Of a stretch of 31,529 nt of DNA, positions 30,826 through 31,529 are shown piece after piece. Numbering within the stretch: the first letter of the stretch is position 1; each line of letters begins with the position of its first letter. The notes beneath the pieces are model-generated. The model saw only the letters and a program-made list of their open reading frames with translations. It had not been told where the DNA came from and made no database searches. Both the position numbers and the translations under genes were made by a program. The DNA is from Ruminococcus sp. UBA3767 (GTDB lineage Bacteria; Bacillota; Clostridia; Oscillospirales; Ruminococcaceae). The DNA is taken from assembly GCA_002371625.1 (NCBI GenBank), contig DFFV01000089.1, positions 1-31,529 on the forward strand, read 5' to 3'.

Positions 30826-31529
30826 ATGGACTTGTGGTTTACCGAAAAGCACACAGATGATGTGAATTTCACTATAAAAGTTAAAAAGCAGCTGTACAGC
30901 GGCAAAAGCTACTACCAGCAGATAGATGTTTTTGACACCTACGAATTCGGCAGGGTGCTGGTGCTGGACGGCTTTATTATGCTGACCGAAAAGGACGAGT
31001 ACATCTATCACGAAATGGTCACTGCCGTGCCTATGGCTGTCAACCCCGAAATAAAGAACGTGCTTGTTATCGGCGCAGGTGACGGCGGAACTATCCGTGA
31101 GCTGACACGCTATGATTCGATAGAAAATATCGATATGGTCGAGATTGACGAGCAGGTGGTGCAGGTGTGTAAGGAATATCTGCCGCAGACAGCCTGCAAA
31201 TTCGATGATGAGCGTGTGCACCTTTTCTTTGAGGACGGACTGAAATATGTTCGCCGCAAGGAGAACGAGTACGACCTTATAATTGTTGATTCGACCGATC
31301 CTTTCGGTCCGGGTGAGGGCTTGTTCACAAAGGAATTCTACGGTAACTGCTCAAAGGCACTTACCGATAAGGGAATACTTATAAACCAGCACGAAAGCAC
31401 CTATTATGATTCTTATGTGGATATGGTAAAGCGCACGCATAAGCGCATAAGCAGCGCTTTCCCCGTATCTATGGTATATCAGGCGCATATCCCGACATAC
31501 CCCTCGGGGCACTGGCTTTTCGGGTTTGC
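30826..31529 (+). CDS. speE: Spermidine synthase (partial, runs off the window end)
   Basis: It transfers the aminopropyl group from decarboxylated S-adenosylmethionine to putrescine to make spermidine. The first 234 codons are present, of about 280 expected. The N-terminal beta domain starts MDLWFTEKHTDDVNF and continues to FGRVLVLDGFIMLTEKDEYIYHEM. The Rossmann motif GAGDGG is at 83-88, the acidic residue of VEIDE near 107, and the active-site segment VDSTDPFGPGEGLF at 154-167, with catalytic D155. SD AAAGGAG lies 8 bases before ATG 30826. It should be co-transcribed with speD. The frame is still open at 31529. Confidence 0.96.
   Translation, partial: MDLWFTEKHTDDVNFTIKVKKQLYSGKSYYQQIDVFDTYEFGRVLVLDGFIMLTEKDEYIYHEMVTAVPMAVNPEIKNVLVIGAGDGGTIRELTRYDSIENIDMVEIDEQVVQVCKEYLPQTACKFDDERVHLFFEDGLKYVRRKENEYDLIIVDSTDPFGPGEGLFTKEFYGNCSKALTDKGILINQHESTYYDSYVDMVKRTHKRISSAFPVSMVYQAHIPTYPSGHWLFGF

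Noticed and set aside
1..31529. Mobile elements, CRISPR arrays, tRNA or rRNA genes
   Set aside because: No transposase or integrase frame, no regularly spaced repeats and no tRNA-like cloverleaf were seen.

Overview
The window reads as a chromosomal, vertically inherited segment of a Gram-positive Clostridia member, most likely a Ruminococcus-like member of the Oscillospiraceae (inference). Supporting signs are strong purine-rich Shine-Dalgarno (SD) sites, several GTG and TTG starts, housekeeping promoters almost all with 17-bp spacers, the radical-SAM/DUF2344 pair (TIGR03960/TIGR03936), a TIGR03905 TSCPD protein, a SpoIVFB-like protease and a sodium-pump decarboxylase subunit pair. I see no insertion sequence, prophage, CRISPR array, tRNA or rRNA. 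No gene-free stretch exceeds 300 bases; the longest gaps (about 200-240 bases) hold promoters, operators, terminators or an RNA leader.

Layout. 44-816 (minus): an unannotated 32-codon membrane miniprotein coupled to ung. 1022-3433 (plus): a PAS3-GGDEF-EAL protein with a degenerate GGDEF and an intact EAL site. 3475-7003 (minus): malic enzyme with a TSCPD protein, a PHP phosphoesterase, and an RluC/D-type pseudouridine synthase. 7213-12034 (plus): uvrB-uvrA behind a LexA-box-like site. 12082-15599 (plus): response regulator, ABC ATPase, ABC permease and histidine kinase, a self-contained sensing and export (or immunity) module with direct repeats between regulator and transporter. 15721-19489 (plus): SpoIVFB-like protease, HD phosphohydrolase, radical SAM protein and its DUF2344 partner. 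19497-20034: rplS with a structured leader. 20132-21580 (minus): YcxB-like protein and MscS channel. 21820-24847 (plus): OadG and OadB of a Na+-pumping decarboxylase behind a Rex-like site, then YfbR-type nucleotidase and rpe. 24892-26835 (minus): ABC-F ATPase. 27078-27557 (plus): a glucose-type EIIA lacking both active-site histidines. 27761 to the end (plus): polyamine genes speD, an Orn/Lys/Arg decarboxylase, an unknown membrane protein, and speE, which runs off the window.

Genes that work together: uvrBA with ung (DNA repair); malic enzyme and the OadGB pump (C4-acid decarboxylation, sodium gradient and redox balance); the two-component/ABC module; and the polyamine operon. Many start codons are corrected here because the longest reading frame extends past the real SD site. 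The best candidates for undescribed biology are the rplS leader RNA, the histidine-less EIIA, the membrane miniprotein coupled to ung, the TCTTGAC direct repeats in the two-component module, and the hairpin in front of the protease gene that combines a terminator with its ribosome binding site.
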